From Datnioides undecimradiatus (lineage: Eukaryota; Chordata; Actinopteri; Lobotiformes; Datnioididae): a stretch of DNA of 64,000 bases. A program made the translations under genes and the position numbers. The notes below the pieces were generated by a model. It did not search any database. It was not told the origin of the DNA and saw only the letters and a program-made list of their open reading frames with translations. The DNA is taken from positions 9,603,676-9,667,675 of the forward strand of contig WARS01000007.1 in the NCBI GenBank assembly GCA_008933995.1, read 5' to 3'. Shown in pieces: positions 39,001 through 50,400 of the stretch. Position 1 is the first letter of the stretch. Each line of letters starts with the position of its first letter.

Positions 39001-42000
39001 CCAACCAAAACACCCAGCAGGCACAACAACATACTGCCATCTGTATTTCAGTTTTTGAGCTAATGCAACAGTTCATACTTTTCATGAGGCATTTAAGGCC
39101 CAAGATATTACAAAATAACTTAATACATGTCAGAAGTATGCTAAGCAGAGTGTTCAGGAACACGTGCTGTGTCCAAACTGGTCACATTTAGCTGCCTGAA
39201 TGGCCCCAGTAGGTTTCCAGTTAGAGGGAACAGAGAGTGACTCAGAAGTTCCACTGGCACACAATGCACATGATAACACTGCATCAATTCACCAGCCCGA
39301 TGCAGTCTGACCGGCAGGCAGAGCTGTGGCTGGACTGATGATAGTTATACATGGACAGGCGTGTTACACATTCACACAGTCACTGAACAAAGAACATGTG
39401 GACAGGGTCAGGACATTGGTTCCCTCTGTAAATATGACTTTGATGTTGAGGTTCATTTTGTGCCTCACTGGTTCCATCTAGTGGATTTTCTGAAAAAACA
39501 TTTTTATAGAAGTTCAGATTTACATTGTCCCACTTAAACTCTGACTAAAGGCTGGTTCACACACCATGTATATAGTATAACAAAGCTAAGGAATGTTTTG
39601 TGCACCTCACTGTTAAACCTTTGGGTCATTGGTCATTTTATTACTTACTACTACTACTACTTACTTTCTGATGCTTTCCAATAGATAATGTATTCTTTCC
39701 ATCTTATAGAAAGAGCGCTGACCTTTTTTGTTTTGTAGCATCGTTTTAGGGAGTTTATAACTGTAAATCACGAGATACCATAGGTGATTTATTTATTTTT
39801 GAGGTTTTCTTTCAGACTGCATACAGACTCAACAACCTTTGACATCGGATTCAACGGATATAAGTTTAAATTGGCCCACAGTGTTGCAGCAGTTAACAGA
39901 GATGGTGTGTTTTTCTATGTTCCAGGTCTGTCTGAAGTATCTGCTTCTCTGAGATATAACCGACGGCCGACCTGCCCTGATGCCTCTGTGGGTGTTCATA
40001 TCCCCACCCCTCCTCCCTCTCACCACAGGAAGAGCCATAGTCTGGGAAACAAGTGAGTTTAACTGGCCCTCTGCATAGTCTTATTTGTTGTATGAATCAT
40101 ATCCCATATCAATGTAAATCCACGTTACACCTGCATACTCTGAAGTGGCCATGAGCAACAACAATGTAAGCTTCAGATCATTCAGAGCTTCAAATACTTG
40201 AAGAAAAACCACACTGTAGCAGTAAAGGTGCTTCAGTGTGTCATTGTTGGAAGCTGAGTTTTTGTTTTTCTCTGTAAATAACAAACATAGTCATGAAGAG
40301 TTATATTTATATTCATATATTCATATTAACATGTACTGGTAGATGTATGTTTGTCCATCTTTCCTGATGTTCTGAATGTTTCTGTGCACAGACAGCTCTA
40401 AAATACAATATGCAGACAAAGACAACTTACACATAATTGTGTGAGAAGCTTGTGTAGGTACTCTGATTGTAGGCAGTACATTATTGGGTAAAATGATATG
40501 AAAACTGACAGGAAACTAAAATGAAAACTTCCCATTGAGTGTGAAACACAGCGATAGCTTTAAAAGCACCATCTGTATGCTTCTAGTGGTCTAATGGTTG
40601 ATCTCTGTCCACAGTATGATGTGTCAGTATGGTATGTCAGAGAGCAGGAGTGCCACATTTCCCATAGAGAAAGCGCGACACCTGCTGGACGACAGCTTCT
40701 TAGAGTCTCAAAGCCCAGTCAGAAATGATCCGCACAGCACATCTGTGTCCAATGGCTTGTCATTAGGTATGTATATATTGTATGATACAATTATCTCTTT
40801 GTTTAGGACTAAAGCATTCAGTGATATTCTGTCCATGACAAATAGAATTAAACGGTGTTTCTGCAGATACCATATTTACGAATGCTTCATTAACTTTTCT
40901 CATAAACTTGAAACCAAAGAATAAACGTGTGCTTTTTTGTTTTTTCTCCTTATAGGCAGCAGTGAAAGCTCTTTTGGGGAGGAGCTGTCACCTGGAATGG
41001 AGAGGTGAGAACCAGTACACACAGTTCACATATTGTATTATCTACATATCGAATACACAATCATTGAAACGTTTTAATCACTTTGAAATTGCAAATTGTG
41101 CTTACAGCATCAAAGTGTTTTTAAGTATTACATTATAATGTTTTCTCACCCTTTAATTCTATTTAAAAAAATTTAAATCACCATTTCACAGGGATTATAA
41201 ACACACAGTGAGGTTCTGTTAAAATGAAGCTGATGGTAGCTTATATTTCTCTTGCAGTCAACAAATCCCGTAAAAAGACTGAACCAGCCATGTGTTAGCC
41301 TAGCAGTCAATACTTGACCTTGAGACCATAGGTTGCTTATACTGATGAAGCAACTTGTCACCCAGTGCAACAGTGTGTCTCACTGATGTATTTTAGGTGT
41401 TTTTGGACAGAATTGGAACTCAGTGACACAGAGGAAGAAGGTTTATTACATACACATGCAGTGTTATTGATAGGATGCATTCATTATTGGTTTGGGTCTG
41501 CACATGAAATTTAAATTCACTTTGGTTTTATTTATATGGCACTAAATCACAACAGAAGTTATCTCAGGGCACTTTTCAAATCGAGCATAAAATATTATTT
41601 TTCATTAATTCCAACCATGGGCAAGCACCTGGTGTCAAGAAAAGTCTCCCTTTAACAGGCAGAAACCTCATGCAGATTGGGCTCTGGGTGTGCAGCCATC
41701 TGCCTCTTGTAGAGAATGGGTGTTGCACAGGAATGCTTGGGGGTTGCAGTAGGCAGCTTGTTATCCAGACTGTTAAGGTGGTAGAAATACCTACAGGAAG
41801 TGACAGGAGGGAGAGAGAAGATGTGGAGTTGGTGGTGGCATACATTAATGGGATAAGAGTTTGTACAGATGGAGAGGAGGAGAATGAAACTCAGTGCATC
41901 ATGGGAGTCTCCCAGCAGTGTAGGCCTATAACAACATAACTAGCTAGTAGCACGAGAGAAAAGCTCGACTCTAGGAACCACAAGTAGCTCTGCATCCTGG

Positions 42001-45000
42001 AAGTGACCTAGGGAAGCAGCAGTGTACTGATTGTGATTTGTTGACAATAAGAAAAATATAGACTATCACCAGAACTATCCTATGAACTTTATATGATGTG
42101 CACTTCTGTGCCACCAGTTTGCATCTGTGCCTGGGCATATTCATTATGCATAATATCAATGTATCTGAATGTTGCCGACATCCTATGTCAAGTTAATCAT
42201 ACTGTATATCTATGTTTGTCCCAGCAAGAATATAGAAAAAAATCTTTTCATTTATATCTAAAAATCAGTCTGTGGCTGATCAGTATGATTGTGTTTGGTC
42301 TCAAAGAGATGTTTATCTCAGTAAACCATTTAAATTGACTCTGGTCAGATACTCAGAACAGTTCTGCTTACTAAAAGGCAAATCCAGTTAGCCCGTCAGA
42401 CTGACTGTGACAATGTGTAACAAACAGGGGCCGCATGTACGCAACACTGGGCCCCAACTGGAGGGTCCCGCTTCGCAACTCCCCCCGGAGCCGCAGCTAT
42501 GTTTACAGGTACAGTGAAGTGGAAGAACAAGAGGTCAATGTCACTTTAAAAAAAGAATGAACTCATTTTTACAGGGGAACAGACCTTCGACACACTCTGA
42601 TATGTTTTATCTCACCTCATTCTCTCACTGCATGCTGGTGGAATTTAATTTTCCTGCTTGACCAAAACTGTAAAACTTTTAATTAGGGCTGTTTCCACAG
42701 AGGAAAGTAGCTCTAATGAAAACTTTTGACAGAGTTTTGTGTTGATTATTCCTGTGTAACAGGAACACATATGAAAAAATGACTGGCCCTTTTGAATTGC
42801 ACTTAACACTTACAGAGTGTGAAATAATATGGATAATTCAAGTCCACTGTTGGTTTGTGGGCAGAAATGTCAGAAACCTACGGTGCTTCATGATCCTTGT
42901 GGCAATATGATTTCAAATTTGTGCTGATGCTCAGTGTGGTCTGACAATTGAGGCCAGTTTTCTTTTTGATACTCAGTGCTACAGATACAATGTAGTCGAA
43001 GTGTCAGTACTACACTGATTTCTTAAAACCAGGACAAATAAAAGAGAAACTCTCTACTTGACTAGATGTGAGAAAGTGTTAATTACAACCTGAAACAGTT
43101 TAAAATTGTCAGAAAACAGAAGAAATGCGGTAAAAATTGTTAGGGAACTGTTTCCCTGGTAAAGTTACAATGTGACAATTTATGAAATATGCTGGCTCGT
43201 CATCTTTACTGTAATCAGATTTGTCTCAGTTTCATCTTGTTATGCGCAGTACAAAGATACTGTAGCTGTAGGATTCGTCTAGCTCAGCTTAGCTCAGTGT
43301 AGCAAAAACAATGGAAGCACATAGAGATGTTAACTGCAAGCAACCTCAAGTCCCTAAATCCAAAGATTTACTTGTCTTATATGCAAAACAGTCATATTTT
43401 AGCAGTGAATTGTCATAAAAGTTAAGGATTTAATGGTTTATGCTTCACAAAGCATAAGCCAAACACCATGTGTATCATTGGAGAACTGTCAACAGGAAAA
43501 AACACAAACATCACACAGAATATATTATAATCTGAGCTGAAGGCTGTAGGATCAGTTGGGTAAGCTCTGGTAGTGGTTAACTTCACTGCTATGACCAGTG
43601 ACAGTTATGGCAGAGTCATTCATGTTTGTCTCGTGTCTGTCTTCTTCATCTAATGAAAGCTAACTTTGGGAATCATAACGTTGGTCACTTGCATACTTCC
43701 TCTCTCAGATTCATGTCATTGTTGTACTCTGCTGTTTGAACACTACAATGTCTTCGGTCCACTTTGCTCATACTGGATTTATTTTACAAAAGCTATATAA
43801 GTCTGACAGTTGTTTATATTGTTTTGGGTATGGACCCCACCCATTTGCATCCTTTCTCCACTTAAATATCCTCAGCTCCTCTGCTGCCAACTCCTGTTAT
43901 GGCTGCAGCGAGGCTGGCAGTGTGGCCATTGAAGGACCCCTGCGGAGGAAAACACTGCTGAAAGAGGGACGGAAGCCCAGGGTAAAGTGACCTTCAAGTT
44001 CACTGAGGTTTATGCTACTCTGGTCTCCTCAAATATGACATCAGGAAAGTAATCTGATGACACTGAGTGAGACATCTCAGCACATCCATTTATTTGCTCT
44101 GTTGCAGTTGTCATCGTGGACCAGATTTTGGATCACTCTGTCTGGATCAACACTGACATTCTATGGAGCGAAAGCATTGAGGGCCTCTGAGAGGAAACAT
44201 GTAGGTTTCATGCATAAAAAAGAGAAACTTAAGCTACAATCTCTCCAAACCAGCTGTGCGAGTTATATCCTCTGATAAACCCACACACTTGTGAAACAAT
44301 TACTCAAAACTGGACTTATTTTGACTCAGTGCTGTTTTTTTAATCTGATCGTTTGCGAACAAAAGTTCAACATCAGCAGAGTCAGCTGGATGTAACTGTG
44401 CATCATGTTATGCAGCAGCATACAGTGTAGAAATGACTTTTCTGGTCTGTAACAGCAGCTGGTTTAAGGGTGTTATGGGCAATATCAGTTTACACACCAC
44501 AGCACTGCTGATCAGTTTTCAGCTGGCTGTAGTTTCTATGTCTAAAGACCTGCATACTATGCTATAACTACATAACACAGAAGTACATTGTAACTCCACT
44601 GCAGGTGAAGATATCTGTCCTGATAAATGACCCAGATTATGTCCCAAATTCAGTGAACATGTGAGCATGAAATGGGCACATCTGAACATTTCACATCTTG
44701 GTTTTATTGTGGTTATGACACTGACAGTATTCTGGTGTTTGCCACAGTATAAGTCCAGCCCATGTAAGAAGGTGTGTGTTACTGGATGGATGGTGGTGCT
44801 GCCAGATGACCCTGCCAGACCCAACATCTTCCAGCTCAATGACCCAGACAAAGGTCAGTCTCGCACCTCCAGCAGAGCACAGGCCCTTTTTTTCCCTTCA
44901 TTTAAATTCAGATAATCAGAAAGGGGAATTTGTGTCACTTGACAGGTAATGTTTACAAGTTCCAGACAGGATCCAGGTTTTCAGCGATCATCTGGCACAA

Positions 45001-45253
45001 AAACCTGGAAGAGGCTTGTAGAAGTAGTAGACCTCAGGTATGTTCACCACACACACTCATCAAAACCAAACTCTTTTTCTCAACTATTAAATTTCTAGCT
45101 TGTCACAGTCCATCCTAGTGGCCATAGTGCACCTTCTAAATAAGGCCTGTGTATGTTTTTTGACACAGCGATCAGCTTTACCTGTTTCTAATATTTTTTC
45201 TTTAATATCTGTTCTCCCAACAGATACCAGCAAACCTCATGTCATTTGAATGA
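26953..45253 (+). CDS. ralgps1: Ral GEF with PH domain and SH3-binding motif 1, C-terminal two thirds (12 exons)
   Basis: RalGPS1 is a guanine-nucleotide exchange factor that activates RalA/RalB at membranes. Human RALGPS1 has an N-terminal Cdc25-type RasGEF domain, a PxxP linker that binds SH3 adaptors, and a C-terminal PH domain. Visible CDS segments are 26953-27090, 27506-27599, 32621-32688, 39926-40052, 40615-40766, 40956-41004, 42428-42508, 43876-43981, 44108-44200, 44748-44853, 44946-45037 and 45224-45253. Phases agree at every junction and give 377 complete residues plus the stop TGA at 45251. The first visible exon starts inside a codon, so upstream exons for the N terminus and most of the RasGEF domain lie left of the window. 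The chain ends in PANLMSFE, the same residues as human RALGPS1. RALGPS2 is the obvious alternative, but the linker and C terminus match RALGPS1 better. Confidence 0.95.
27506..27599 (+). CDS. ralgps1: ralgps1 exon: end of RasGEF domain
   Basis: The exon reads [20 protein letters not shown] and [12 protein letters not shown], the final helices of the exchange domain. Acceptor TTCAG ends at 27505; donor AA/GTAAGT. The Lys codon is split with the exon at 32621. Confidence 0.96.
29556..29595. repeat. Perfect 18-bp inverted repeat with 4-base loop
   Basis: GTCTTTTATTGGTTTCAC (29556-29573) pairs without mismatch with GTGAAACCAATAAAAGAC (29578-29595) around the loop AATG. Both arms contain an ATTGG/CCAAT element. 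Transcribed from either strand it would form the same stable stem. Confidence 0.95.
30078..30210 (+). repeat. Dispersed teleost repeat fragment (GACATTTCACTCAAAAC type)
   Basis: GACATTTCACTCAAAACGAC, CCTCATGGTGGAGCTAGAG, AAAGTCAG, GGCATTGTCATCCATAGATC and AGCATGGCTAAAAATCT appear in the order of a common percomorph repeat, with an internal deletion. It is probably the same family as the block at 37740-38010. Confidence 0.65.
30276..30347 (-). mobile_element. Relic of a Ty3/gypsy-type integrase C-terminal region
   Basis: A 65-codon open frame on the minus strand contains [20 protein letters not shown]. It resembles the STGFSPFELLYGR signature seen near the end of Ty3/gypsy retrotransposon integrases in fish. 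No LTR, protease or reverse transcriptase is visible around it, so it is a short dead fragment. The call rests on one motif. Confidence 0.5.
32621..32688 (+). CDS. ralgps1: ralgps1 exon: start of linker
   Basis: This 68-base exon reads [20 protein letters not shown] and LA, matching human [22 protein letters not shown]. Acceptor TTGCAG at 32615-32620; donor GCAG/GTAAGA. Confidence 0.95.
32689..39925 (+). other. ralgps1 intron, 7.2 kb
   Basis: No coding exon is supported. It holds the dispersed repeat at 37740-38010, a short (ACT)n run near 39647-39660 and a tandem copy of TTGTTGGCTCAT near 36600-36620. Otherwise it is AT-rich and unremarkable. Confidence 0.8.
37740..38010 (+). repeat. Dispersed teleost repeat (CATGGCAATCCATCCAATA type)
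   Basis: The recognisable order is TACCAAACTTCATGGCAATC, ATCCAATATTTGTTGGGACA, TTGTGGCACTAGGGCAAAAG, ATTCATCCTCTGGAACGATG, AATGTCTGTA, a GGTGGACCAACTGACCAA block and GGCCATCC. This is a percomorph repeat I know well by sequence but not by name. A run of about 15 A residues (37848-37861) interrupts it. Confidence 0.75.
39926..40052 (+). CDS. ralgps1: ralgps1 exon: PxxP linker
   Basis: The exon contains [20 protein letters not shown] and RKSHSLGN. It is equivalent to the human proline motif region. The human PTPPVPRHR segment reads PTPPPSHHR here, so the proline core remains but the Pro-Arg pair of the SH3-ligand consensus is changed. Acceptor TTCCAG at 39920-39925; donor AA/GTGAGT. Confidence 0.94.
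40615..40766 (+). CDS. ralgps1: ralgps1 exon: Ser-rich linker
   Basis: The exon reads [20 protein letters not shown] then [11 protein letters not shown] and NGLSLG, matching the human [16 protein letters not shown] segment. Acceptor CCACAG ends at 40614; donor TTAG/GTATGT. Confidence 0.95.
40956..41004 (+). CDS. ralgps1: ralgps1 exon: 49-base linker microexon
   Basis: The exon encodes [20 protein letters not shown] sequence, corresponding to human SSESSEFSEEMSSGLES. Acceptor TTATAG ends at 40955; donor AG/GTGAGA. At 49 bases it is not a multiple of three, so skipping it would shift the frame. Confidence 0.92.
41005..42427 (+). other. ralgps1 intron carrying a dispersed repeat
   Basis: One third of this intron is the repeat at 41525-42001. 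The short introns at 40053-40614 and 40767-40955 hold nothing else recognisable. Confidence 0.8.
41525..42001 (+). repeat. Dispersed teleost repeat (TTTATTTATATGGCACTAAATC type)
   Basis: The ordered motifs are TTATTTATATGGCACTAAATC (first 20 bases typical), a TCTCAGGGCACTTTTCAAAT block, AGTCTCCCTTTAACAGGCAG, AAACCTCATGCAGATTGGGC, GCCATCTGCCTC, CATCATGGGAGTCTCCCAGC, AGTGTAGGCCTATAACAACA and GGAACCACAAGTAGCTCTGC. These follow a roughly 0.5-kb repeat that is widespread in percomorph fish. This copy looks nearly full length but has lost a central part. Confidence 0.8.
42428..42508 (+). CDS. ralgps1: ralgps1 exon: conserved linker before the PH domain
   Basis: The exon reads [20 protein letters not shown] and SRSYVY, nearly identical to human [20 protein letters not shown]. 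Acceptor AACAG ends at 42427; donor ACAG/GTACAG. It is 81 bases long, so skipping would keep the frame. Confidence 0.95.
42509..43875 (+). other. ralgps1 intron, nothing recognised
   Basis: AT-rich intron between the YVYS exon and the PH-entry exon. I see no repeat family or extra exon. The later introns (43982-44107, 44201-44747, 44854-44945, 45038-45223) are short and likewise empty. Confidence 0.8.
43876..43981 (+). CDS. ralgps1: ralgps1 exon: entry into the PH domain
   Basis: The exon reads [15 protein letters not shown] and then [17 protein letters not shown]. The second part is the first PH strand and is almost identical to human. Acceptor CTCAG ends at 43875; donor CAGG/GTAAAG. Confidence 0.95.
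44108..44200 (+). CDS. ralgps1: ralgps1 exon: PH domain, strands 2-4
   Basis: The exon reads [20 protein letters not shown] then [11 protein letters not shown], matching human [20 protein letters not shown]. Acceptor TTGCAG ends at 44107; donor CAT/GTAGGT. It is 31 codons in phase 0. Confidence 0.96.
44748..44853 (+). CDS. ralgps1: ralgps1 exon: middle of PH domain
   Basis: The exon reads [20 protein letters not shown] and then IFQLNDPDK. Acceptor CCACAG ends at 44747; donor AAAG/GTCAGT. Confidence 0.96.
44946..45037 (+). CDS. ralgps1: ralgps1 exon: end of PH domain with C-terminal helix
   Basis: The exon reads [20 protein letters not shown] then [11 protein letters not shown]. The Trp in the last helix is the invariant PH-domain tryptophan. 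Acceptor TGACAG ends at 44945; donor CAG/GTATGT. Confidence 0.96.
45224..45253 (+). CDS. ralgps1: ralgps1 final coding exon segment
   Basis: The segment encodes IPANLMSFE and the stop TGA (45251-45253); human ends VPANLMSFE. Acceptor CAACAG ends at 45223. Confidence 0.95.
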   Translation: MPANLMSFE

Positions 45254-45747
45254 GAGCAGATCGTAAACAGAAGGACAATTTTGTGCCAAAACTATTTGTA
45301 TGGGAAGTAAAGACAGTGGAGCTAACGATTTTTACTGAGACAGGAGAAGCAAGAAGCATCTGACACTGTAGAAGCAGCGCTGTGATACTGGATGTTTGAC
45401 AGCAAATGCCAACATGCCTGCTGGACTCTTCATCAGGACTAAGAGTAACGTACACCATGGAAAAAAATCAATGAGTGGAAAACTTTGGTGAGGCTTTCCC
45501 TTGTTTTTTCCTCTAAGCGTCCTTGTTCACTGTCATTCGTTATGCTGCTAAAACATGTGAGCAAGCACATTGTTTTTTTTGTTTTGTTTTGTTTTGATGG
45601 CCCATGTTGGGTTTCTGCTTGGGTGAAAAGATGCATCAGTGCACAAATGTGGACACCAGTGTTAGCTGTGTGATGTTGATCCTTCGTCTGCAGACTGGCC
45701 TTCAAATGGAGTTCAGGTTAAGTTGTAAAAGACCTGTTGTTGAACTG

Positions 45748-45753
<6 letters not shown>

Positions 45754-45800
<47 letters not shown>
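45754..45800. repeat. (CA)n microsatellite
   Basis: About 23 uninterrupted CA units about 500 bases after the ralgps1 stop, probably in its 3' UTR. Open frames reading His-Thr repeats or Cys-Val repeats across it are artefacts. Confidence 0.98.
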
Positions 45801-45801
<1 letters not shown>

Positions 45802-47258
45802 CGTTTTTCATTTCAACACTGTACCAATGATGGAGAGAATAGACGGCAGTGTCAACACACATCCAAGCAAGAAAAACATGACCCCATTTGAAGGCCTCAA
45901 TAATACCACTAAAGGTCAGCACTGCAGCAAAAAGGACAGGCGATGAGAATTCATCACCGTCAGTGCTGTGACATGCAGCTGGACTGAGATTGTTTCAATA
46001 TGAGAGAATTTGTGGATCATCCTAAAACAACATGGACTCTTCAAGTTGGTTTGAAGCGATTGAATTGAAATGTCGGTCAAATGAAGAAGCAGCCCGAGAT
46101 CAGTTCACCTGTTCTCCCCCTCGCTACCTCAGTTGGTAGTTCCTCCTGTGAAAGGTGGTTGCTGATGTATATAACAAGGTTTACAAATAGAAACAGGTAA
46201 TATTTTGTACAGAACAAATCAAAATTTGTCAAACACCATGGAAACGGTACTGAAGAAGGAGATAATTACAATCAAAACTGCGGAGGACAGCCAGCTGTAG
46301 TCTACACCAGTACGCCTAGGCTGCTGGCAGAGAGAATTCAAAGCAATTTACAATGAAGTACCAAGCTTTCAACAATCGTCTGTGTGTAAATACTGTATTT
46401 ATTTGTAAAAGAGTTTATTTTTTGACAGTTGGCCATCAAAGGGAAATGGTACGATGGATTTTCTTTGATTTACCACCTGCTGCAGGAAGCTGCTCCTCAG
46501 AGAGACTCTTGGTGCAAAGCCACCCTAAAACTTCGATTGGTGTGATCTCCACCTGAAGGACAGTGGAATAAGGGAAAGCTCCATTAGCTTTGGCACTGTT
46601 AAGTAATCATGCTTTAAAAGCAAAATGTTGTGTTGAAATTAGAGGATAATTCTGCTTTGATAAGACTTGGATTGGGCTTTTTTTCTTAGGTTTGGCCACC
46701 TTTCCATAACATTGTTGTTCAAGGTATCTCATTATATCTCGAAAAGCAGCATTGTAGGTTTATTGCGTTCCCTACTGAGGGTAAGATAAAGATGAGATAG
46801 GCAGGTGGGTTGGTGCCAAATATGCTGTAATTTTGGTGTCATTGCAGTGGTGAAGTTACCTCAGTAAGGTTTAAGTTGAGGCTCATTCTAGGCATTATTA
46901 GGTTAAGCTAGCAAATAGCTAGTTTGCCCAACCACGTTGTGTTCATAGATGTTTTGAACAGCTTGACTCAATAGCAGAATGAAAAGCCAGCCGTCATAGA
47001 GAAAGACAAGGTGTAATACACGAATGCCTGAGATAACTGTTGTGTTGTACCAGTTCATACAGTTTATCTCATCTCCCTCAAGGACAGCTGGCCTTTCACC
47101 CCCTCCTTCCTGTCTGTTCCTTCGTAAGACTTATAAACACTTCAAATGAGACAAGACTTTGTGTGAACCAGTTTGTGTGTGCTCAGACCATGTGAAGGGC
47201 AGACCTCCAGTAGGAGGTTTGAGTTGGAGTCCTGTTCTGTAACCTTGAAATAAGACAG

Positions 47259-47490
47259 TTGAGATGGTTCAGGCACCTGATTACAATGGACCTGTGGAGA
47301 TCTGTTCAAAGACGAGTCCTGAGGCAGACCCAGAACTCCTTGCAGGAATTATCCAATCTGGCCTGGGAATGCCTTGGGATTTCAAAGGAGGAACTGGAGG
47401 TAGCAGTTAGTAGAATGAACTGCTATGTCAAATCTACTGCCACAGCCACCCAGACATGGGTAGATGGATCTGTGTTTGGACGGATGGACA
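47259..47490 (+). mobile_element. Degenerate LINE 3' end (RTE/Rex3-like)
   Basis: The frame reads MRWFRHLITMDLWR, VLRQTQ, LSNLAWECLGISKEELE. This matches the C-terminal tail of a fish non-LTR retrotransposon family, whose intact copies read WFGHLIRM and LAWERLGIPQEELE. It is followed by a TGG/GATGGA-rich stretch like the simple tail of such elements. No reverse transcriptase remains. The clade name is from memory and less certain than the LINE call. Confidence 0.65.
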
Positions 47491-50400
47491 GACAGGGACA
47501 CAGTCTAACAGGACAAGAAACACGAGTAGTCTGAATATCAAGGAATCCACCCAGTTTAGGAATCCTACAGTTTAGACAAAAAGAAAAGAAAAAAAATGAA
47601 GGTGAACATTAAAATGCTTTCATGAACTGTGTGATATAATCATCGACTTTAGGGATCCAATTCTTGCTTCTGTCCTTGTCTGTTTACCATATTACTTACC
47701 ATAGTTGTGAGGAAACTGTTCTTGTGTAAAAGGAGAGATATTAACATTTCATGTGCACACACCTTCAGTCTTCTCCTAAAAAACATGTTTAGATAATCTG
47801 AATATTCTGTTGTGTTGACATGATCGTCCGAAGCTGCCAGATCTCTTTAGGACTTAAGGTGTGGTTTTGTCATAACTGGTGAAAACGATGGCCAAATCTA
47901 TGAAAATAAGATCAAAGTGTAAAAAAGTGAAATTATCCTGTAAGAGTAGAACAATTTAAATGAATTCACACATTTACTAATGGATGTCATATTTCTAATG
48001 TTTCCCTGTTGTAAATCATGGTACCTGTCAGTCATTCATAATATCAGTTGTAACAGTGGCAAAAAAACCCAAAAAAAACAGAAAAACAAAAATGAAATTG
48101 TCACATGTCAAACGTAACCGCGTTGTTAGGAATCTTATAAGTTTTGTGTTCTTTATGTTCAGAAGTCATTCATTTATTGTCTTTTACATTTTTACTGAAT
48201 TAATAGTCAGGATTTCTCGGATGAATGCAGTCATGAAGGCCTTCTTTGATTCTACAGGACCACGGTGGTGATGGTGCCTGTTCAGCTACAAATCATATAC
48301 TTCATATCACAGCTAATCACTCTGCAAGTCACACTGCTGTGTTTCACAAATCGGAAATTACTGTTTCTATTTCAAATGTTTAATGGATTCCTTTTATTTC
48401 CGTCTGTTTGGAAAACCAATTTGCAAACTGTTGCTTGACTCTTGTAATCCATCACAGTGAACATCAGTGCACGCCAGACTGATGTGTTGTATACCTGCCA
48501 ATATTAGCTTTTTCAGACACATGAGTACTGGAGTATACTGCACTGTATGTAAGACAATAAGTAACATGACGGTCGGTAGAGAGAAGACCAAGATATGTTT
48601 GAGGTTTGTCAACCGGAAAGCAGAGACGTTTGTTTTTAAACTTGTGTCAGTGTCTCATCAACTGTCATGATCATTTATTTACCCACCGTTTTCCTCTAAT
48701 CACTAGGGAATGTGAGGCCACTCTCACCACTCGTCACCTGTGAATGACTGAGCCTGTATTTTTTTTTTTAATTCGTATTTAATCTTGTACTGATTTGACA
48801 GTAGAAGGTGATCCGCGGGCAGTTTTAGTTATGAGTGAAGACGCTCAGATTTTGGTGTCTCTGCTGTTGCTGCGCAGTATATTATTTATCTCACATGCTA
48901 TTTGAAGGGTAAAACTGAAGCAGTTAAACATGTTCAGGTATTAATATATGGTTGTTTAATACTTTGACCAAAGTCAAGATGTAAAAACTGACTATTGATT
49001 TTTATCTGTGCAGTGTCCAGTGTAGACATGCAGTATATGCAGTCAGATGGTATTAACACAGTGATTCTTTTGTTGTATTGCACTAGAACAGATTAATAGT
49101 ACGACCGGTGTGTGAAGGTGTCATAACCTGTTTTATTCACATTTGATGAAGCTAGGCCTCAGTTTCCCCTCTGTGTCCAGTTCCAGGAAGGCAAAGCACC
49201 CAATATCTGGACAACAATTTTATAATTAATAATCAGTGTTTTAAGAGATGAATCTTTGATTTTCTGACTTGACTCTGGTTGAGACCACAAAAGCTTGTGA
49301 CACCATATTTACCAACTTTCACTGTGCATTTACCAGAAGAGAGAGTACACAGTATGGATAACATCCACACGTAATTGTATAATTTAATTGTATCGTGATA
49401 CATAGGACATTTTGCATTTTAATACAGTACGTATTCTCAAAAATGAATTGTTTATGGATAAAATAAACAAGAATTAACTTGTTAAATACCTTACAAATCC
49501 CATGTTGATCCCAAAATAATATGAACTATAAACTAGTAAAGCAGTCCCAGTGACATTTGCACCATTGAGGCTACACAGGCAGAAATGATGTGGCAACATC
49601 TCAGACAGTTGACAAATTTAGATCATCCCATTAATTATTTATTTCTTCTAATAAATTATCCAAATCCTATCGTCCGACCAGGACGAAGCATATTAAAAAG
49701 CGTAAACACTAGAGAGGAGATCAGGGCCTGGATATCAATACCAGAACATCTTCCTGAGAATGTCTGATGATGGCAGAAAAAGGTGGCAAGTTTAATTCAT
49801 TTCTCTTTTAAGATGTTTGCCATTACTTTGCTTTGTTCAGTCTACAGCTGAACTTACAGACGTACTGCCAATGTGCTTAATGGCATCTTGCTTGTTGGCA
49901 TGTATTTACTCTACAGGTGGTAGTCATCGTCCCACACAAACAGCTAAACAGTGGGTATATCACGAGCCAAAGAACCAGTCTCCAAAATATCGACACTTTG
50001 CCATGATTTAGCTACAACACACTGAACTCAGCAGTTTAATGCCATTTATGTGTCCCCACAGTTTTCATTCAGTTATCTTGAGGCACTGAGGTGCTTTAGT
50101 ATATGTGATGTTTTTTATTGCCAGATTGGATGAATCTTTGACTGACTGATCAAAACAGCAGATGGACTAAACCTAAGGGAGTTTAAAAGTTCACATTTTA
50201 AATTATTTGTTTCTCAAATATCACAAACATCCCATGTCAGCATGTGCCAGTGAGTTTTCTAAAACACAGCCATTGTGAGTTTAGACGCAACTTGACCTAA
50301 CATTTCTCAGCAAATGTTAAATCACATATTTAGAATCGATTCCCTCATTGTTAGCAGTGTTTTTTTCTTTAAATGATTATCCAAATACATTTGATGCATA

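Noticed and set aside
45604..45922. His-Thr and Cys-Val repeat proteins on the two strands
   Set aside because: Both are translations of the (CA)n microsatellite in noncoding DNA.
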